From Chloroflexota bacterium (GTDB lineage Bacteria; Chloroflexota; Dehalococcoidia; DSTF01; JACRBR01), in NCBI GenBank assembly GCA_021813085.1, contig JAKAMA010000074.1:1-8845 (forward strand): a DNA stretch of 8,845 bases, given 5' to 3'. Positions 5,926-8,845 of the stretch are shown here, piece by piece (the first letter of the stretch is position 1; every line of letters starts with the position of its first letter). The notes below the pieces were generated by a model. The model ran no database searches and was not told the DNA's origin. It was given only the letters and a program-made list of their open reading frames with translations. The position numbers were made by a program, and so were the translations under genes.

Positions 5926-6423
5926 GTGGGTGGCCAGCAGACGGCGCCCGGCGACCCGGCGGCGCGCCCCCCGATTGACAGCCGGTTCGCTCGCCTTGAC
6001 ATCGGCGCGGCCTGGGCGCAGTTGAACGACGACCTCGTAGCGCTGGTGGACGTCATTCCGGACGCCCAGATGAACTGGACCCCAAGGCCCGAGCTGTGGA
6101 ACTTCCGCGGCATCCTGATCCACATCGCCGCGGCGCGCGACGACTGGATGAGCCAGATCGTCCATGACGGGCGCGATGCGGCAAGCGTGTGGCAGACCGT
6201 GCGCTCGAAACCGGACATCCAGGACGCCTACCGGCGCACCTGGGGTCGCGTGCGGGCATTCCTCGCCGATGACCGGCTCCTGGACGCCGAGTACGCCGAC
6301 TTCTCGGGCCCACCGGTGTCGGGCCACTGGATCGCCTTCCACCTCCTCGAGCACGACATCCACCATCGGGCGGACGTCCTCCATTACCTGGCGCTGCTCG
6401 GCGTCGATGCCCCTTCAATCTGA
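5926..6423 (+). CDS. DinB-like four-helix protein
   Basis: This 165-aa protein resembles the DinB/YfiT superfamily of four-helix-bundle metalloproteins. The likely metal triad is H66 in LIHIAAARDDW plus H143 and H147 in LEHDIHHRADVLHYLALLG, the usual C-terminal HxxxH helix. Known relatives include thiol-dependent transferases (bacillithiol, mycothiol) and damage-inducible proteins of unknown role; the substrate cannot be read here. I chose the GTG at 5926, 2 nt after the sigma stop, with the purine-rich AAGGCGAG about 8 nt upstream. The open frame extends back to 5380 but there it only shadows the sigma gene. The next ATG (residue 49) would remove helix 1. The tight spacing implies cotranscription and translational coupling with the sigma gene, though a functional link is not shown. 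Confidence 0.85.
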   Translation: MGGQQTAPGDPAARPPIDSRFARLDIGAAWAQLNDDLVALVDVIPDAQMNWTPRPELWNFRGILIHIAAARDDWMSQIVHDGRDAASVWQTVRSKPDIQDAYRRTWGRVRAFLADDRLLDAEYADFSGPPVSGHWIAFHLLEHDIHHRADVLHYLALLGVDAPSI

Positions 6424-6528
6424 CGTCCGCGCAGGACCTGCCTCTGCGGCCGCGGCGGCGGCTCCCGCGCCAGAGTCGCGCGCGGTACCATCAGGTGGGC
6501 AGGGAGGTGCCGCGAGCGGCGAGGCCTC

Positions 6529-6556
6529 TGCTGGCAGCGCATCTGCGCTGCCGGCG
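6529..6556. terminator. Strong GC-rich hairpin in the gap after the DinB-like gene
   Basis: The arms 6529-6540 and 6545-6556 pair over 12 positions (10 Watson-Crick, 2 G-U on the plus strand) around the tetraloop ATCT. This is the strongest hairpin I see outside genes. It lies 105 nt after the DinB-like stop and about 100 nt before the acyl-CoA synthetase start. No T-run follows, so it would be an atypical terminator or an mRNA-stabilising structure. The rest of the 233-nt gap (6424-6656) shows no convincing ORF or clear -10/-35 pair. Confidence 0.5.
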
Positions 6557-6642
6557 CGGGAGCCGCCTGGACTGAAACGCAGACCGCGCACCACGAGCGC
6601 CCAACCGAACGACAGAGCGGCGGAGTGGCCCCGGCGGGCCGT

Positions 6643-6648
6643 GGAGGA
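6643..6648 (+). promoter_or_regulatory. Ribosome binding site of the acyl-CoA synthetase gene
   Basis: GGAGGA lies 8 nt before the ATG at 6657. It is the best Shine-Dalgarno match nearby and supports the 643-aa form over the ATG at 6729, whose GAGGA (6714-6718) is 10 nt away. Confidence 0.7.
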
Positions 6649-6656
6649 CGCTGGCG

Positions 6657-8588
6657 ATGGTCCTGAGCAGACTGCGCATCCTGGGTCCTGGCGACGACGC
6701 CGGCGTCGACGGCGAGGACGGATCGCCGATGACGTTCCCGGCGCTGCTCGAGCGCACGCGGCGCGACTGGGGCGACAAGGTCGCGTTCCAGCAGAAGGTA
6801 CACGGCGAGTGGCTGCGCTACTCACATCATGACGTCTACGCCCGCTCGTACGAGCTCTCGGCCGGGCTCGTTGACCTCGGATTGCGGCAGGGTGACCGCG
6901 TGGCGCTCGTGCTGGAAAACAGCGTCGAGTGGGTGTGCGCCTACTACGCGATCGTGCTCGCGGGGGCCGTCGCCGTGCCGCTCTACTACGAGCTCAAACC
7001 AGCAGAGATCGAGGAGATGGCGGCGCACACGGACGCGCGCATCGCCATCGTATCGCCGAAGGTGCTGGCGAAGCTCGGTCCTCTGCTGCCCCGCCTGACG
7101 ACGGTCGTCGTCGCGGGGCCCGTGCCACAAGCCCGCACGCCGGCGTCTCCCGATGAGCCGCCCGATGCGCTCCGGCGTCATCCGCAGCCGCGCATCGTGT
7201 CACTCGAGGAGCTGGGCCGGCACGCGTCGGCCGCCGCATGGCGCGAGCTGCGGCTTCGCGAGATCCGCCCCGACGACTTGGCATCGGTCGTGTTTACGTC
7301 GGGCACGACCGGGGGCATGAAGGGCGTGATGCTCACGCACCGCAACTTCCTCGCGAACTGCCGCTCGATCCGCCGCTCGATCCCGTTCGGCGAGCGCGAC
7401 CGGTTGATCATGGTCCTGCCAATGCATCACGCGTTCCCGTTCACCATCACCGCCGTCGTGGCACCGGCGGTCGGCGGTGAGGTGACGTTCGAGAACGACC
7501 TGCGGCGCATTCGGGACCGCATGGCGGAGGTCAAGCCGACGCTGTTCGCGGGTGTGCCGGCGCTCTTCGAGCTGATGTACCGCAACGTGGTCCAACGCAT
7601 CGAGGCGGAAGGCCGGCTCGAAATCTTCGAGCGCGGCCTCCGCATCTGTGAGACGACCAAGCAGCGCACCGGCATCAATATCGGCCGCATCGTCTTCCGC
7701 GAGCTGCACAAGCGGCTCGGCGGCCGCCTGCGCTTCATGATCAGCGGCGGCGCCGCGCTGAACCCTGACCTCGCGCGCAAGTTCGCACGCGTGGGCATCC
7801 CGATCCTGCAGGGATGGGGACTGACCGAATCGGCGCCCGTGCTCAGCGTGCAGCGCTGGAACCCGCGCCGGTTCTACATGTCGAACTACTACGAAGAGCA
7901 CTTCGGCACGGTGGGCCCGCCGCTCGATGGCGTCGAGATCGGGCTGATCGACGTGCCGGAGAAGGAGATGTATGTGCACCTCCACGGCGAGGGTGAGATG
8001 GTCGCGCGCGGCGAGAACATCAGCCCCGGCTACTGGCAGGCCGATGACGCCACCAGAGCGCAGAAGGTCGGCGAGTGGCTCCGGACGGGCGACGTCGGGC
8101 ACCTCGACGACGAGGGCAACATCTGGATCACCGGACGCAGCAAGTACGTCATCGTGCTCGACTCCGGCGAGAAGGTGCACCCGGACGAGGTCGAGGAGAA
8201 GCTCGGGCGTAGCGACCTCATCGAAGACGTGGTCGTCATCGCGCGGAAGCTGCGCGGCAAGACCCAGGTCGGTGCCGTGGTCTTCCCGAACCGCGATGCC
8301 GTGCTCGCCCGGACGGGCGGCAGGGAGCCCGACGAGGCGGCACTGCGCGCGCTCGTACGCGCCGACTTCGAGTCGAACGAGCGCGATCTTGCCGCCCACA
8401 AGCGCGTGACCGACGTGATGCTCACGGACACGCCGCTTCCCAAGACGGCACTGCGCAAAGTCGCGCGTGGCCAGATCGCCGACAGTTATGGCTTCGACCG
8501 GCTACGCTGGGAACAGTCGTGGCGGGAACTCACCGAGGCACCGCCGGTCCCCGCGGGCGACCCCGAAGAAACGCTGGCCTCGGCGTAG
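6657..8588 (+). CDS. Long-chain fatty acid--CoA ligase, AMP-forming (FAA1/FadD15-like)
   Basis: This 643-aa adenylate-forming enzyme activates a fatty acid with ATP to acyl-AMP, then to acyl-CoA, releasing pyrophosphate. Motifs appear in order: the P-loop-like VFTSGTTGGMKGV at 212-224, LPMHHAFPFT near 254-263, QGWGLTESAP at 385-394, EWLRTGDVG at 473-481, ITGRSKYVIVLDSGEKVHPDEVE at 491-513, and the C-terminal LPKTALRKVAR, in which K601 is the probable catalytic Lys. Length, and the insert between the P-loop and GWGLTES, fit the long-chain FAA1-type subfamily better than acetyl-CoA or luciferase types. The P-loop has Met where Pro is usual (GG-M-K). An in-frame TGA at 6573 limits upstream starts; the ATG at 6657 has the best ribosome site, with 6729 as a second choice. 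The gene converges on the pyrophosphatase gene. Chain-length specificity cannot be read. Confidence 0.94.
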   Translation: MVLSRLRILGPGDDAGVDGEDGSPMTFPALLERTRRDWGDKVAFQQKVHGEWLRYSHHDVYARSYELSAGLVDLGLRQGDRVALVLENSVEWVCAYYAIVLAGAVAVPLYYELKPAEIEEMAAHTDARIAIVSPKVLAKLGPLLPRLTTVVVAGPVPQARTPASPDEPPDALRRHPQPRIVSLEELGRHASAAAWRELRLREIRPDDLASVVFTSGTTGGMKGVMLTHRNFLANCRSIRRSIPFGERDRLIMVLPMHHAFPFTITAVVAPAVGGEVTFENDLRRIRDRMAEVKPTLFAGVPALFELMYRNVVQRIEAEGRLEIFERGLRICETTKQRTGINIGRIVFRELHKRLGGRLRFMISGGAALNPDLARKFARVGIPILQGWGLTESAPVLSVQRWNPRRFYMSNYYEEHFGTVGPPLDGVEIGLIDVPEKEMYVHLHGEGEMVARGENISPGYWQADDATRAQKVGEWLRTGDVGHLDDEGNIWITGRSKYVIVLDSGEKVHPDEVEEKLGRSDLIEDVVVIARKLRGKTQVGAVVFPNRDAVLARTGGREPDEAALRALVRADFESNERDLAAHKRVTDVMLTDTPLPKTALRKVARGQIADSYGFDRLRWEQSWRELTEAPPVPAGDPEETLASA

Positions 8589-8603
8589 TCACCCGCGGCC
8601 CGT

Positions 8604-8625
8604 CGCCGCACCGTGCGGTGCGCCG
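8604..8625. terminator. Hairpin between convergent genes
   Basis: CGCACC (8607-8612), loop GTGC, GGTGCG (8617-8622) gives a 6-bp GC-rich stem. Beyond a C-C mismatch, 2 more pairs (8604-8605 with 8624-8625) extend it. It sits in the 44-nt gap between the acyl-CoA synthetase stop and the pyrophosphatase stop and could end transcription from both sides. No T-run is present, so confidence is modest. Confidence 0.4.
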
Positions 8626-8632
8626 CGATCCC

Positions 8633-8845
8633 TTACCTGGTCACAAAGAGCGGTGCCAGGACGAGGGTGATCGTCGCGAGCAGTTTGATCAGGACGTGCA
8701 ACGACGGGCCCGCCGTATCCTTGAACGGGTCGCCGACGGTGTCACCGACGACCGCGGCCTTGTGCGCTTCGCTCCCTTTGCCGAGGACCTTCAGGTCGCC
8801 CGCGCCGGGCGCGACGGGCTCGCTGCTGCCTGCGCCGACGGCGGC
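8633..8845 (-). CDS. hppA: Membrane-bound proton-translocating pyrophosphatase, C-terminal end
   Basis: The last 70 residues are present on the minus strand, ending in TAA (8635-8633); the 5' part lies beyond the window. [27 protein letters not shown] (residues 23-49 of the fragment) is the hallmark of HppA, including the acidic and Lys residues of the pyrophosphate site. A final hydrophobic helix ([18 protein letters not shown]) follows. HppA couples hydrolysis of pyrophosphate to proton (or sodium) export across the membrane. Before the hallmark, the fragment reads [22 protein letters not shown], Ala/Gly/Pro-rich and unlike the short GGKGS-type loop I expect there. Potassium dependence is set by residues outside the window and cannot be judged. 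The gene converges on the acyl-CoA synthetase, whose reaction yields pyrophosphate. Confidence 0.95.
   Translation of the reverse strand, partial: AAVGAGSSEPVAPGAGDLKVLGKGSEAHKAAVVGDTVGDPFKDTAGPSLHVLIKLLATITLVLAPLFVTR

Noticed and set aside
6424..6656. Possible small gene in the gap before the acyl-CoA synthetase
   Set aside because: The open frames here are low-complexity Ala/Pro/Arg and belong to longer shadows; no start with a ribosome site precedes 6657.
7200..8399. 399-aa minus-strand open frame opposite the acyl-CoA synthetase
   Set aside because: It is antisense to conserved ligase motifs; its composition is typical of GC-rich frame shadows.
1..8845. CRISPR array, tRNA/rRNA, insertion sequence or prophage
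   Set aside because: No direct repeat array, no cloverleaf, and no transposase or integrase motifs were seen on either strand.

Overview
The window is GC-rich bacterial chromosome, almost fully coding, with GTG as well as ATG starts and very short gaps. It carries mostly housekeeping genes and no mobile element, CRISPR array, tRNA or rRNA. Gene content and style (a metG-tatD-polyprenyl synthase run, an RpoD-like sigma factor with a long spacer, a FAA1-type acyl-CoA ligase, a membrane pyrophosphatase, TANNNT-type -10 boxes and a probable leaderless start) suggest a high-GC Chloroflexota-like or actinobacterium-like organism. This placement is inference, as no marker gene is complete enough to settle it.

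Layout, left to right. (1) A forward operon: the 3' end of methionyl-tRNA synthetase, tatD 2 nt later, then a long-chain polyprenyl diphosphate synthase starting 1 nt after the tatD stop. (2) A convergent classical SDR oxidoreductase on the minus strand. It has a good promoter that lies back to back with the promoter of a small plus-strand gene (105 aa, CxxC), apparently leaderless. (3) A minus-strand HD-GYP-type protein converging on that small gene. It diverges from a 64-aa zinc-ribbon protein, and the same 12-mer lies upstream of both starts. (4) A forward pair 2 nt apart: an RpoD/SigA-family sigma factor and a DinB-like protein. (5) A 233-nt gap with a strong GC-rich hairpin, then a 643-aa long-chain acyl-CoA synthetase. 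(6) The C-terminal end of a minus-strand H+-translocating pyrophosphatase converging on it.

The genes do not form one pathway. The first block joins translation, a metal-dependent nuclease and isoprenoid chain building (quinone side chain or lipid carrier). The right-hand part joins fatty-acid activation, which releases pyrophosphate, to a pyrophosphate-driven proton pump; they are convergent, so this is not an operon. The centre (HD-GYP, two small Cys proteins, sigma, DinB) is the most regulatory-looking and least understood part. I see no clear new multi-gene system. The best leads are the Tyr in place of His in the HD motif, the sigma factor change at the residue that reads the -10 box, the shared 12-mer in the divergent spacer, and the overlapping divergent promoters of the SDR and CxxC genes.
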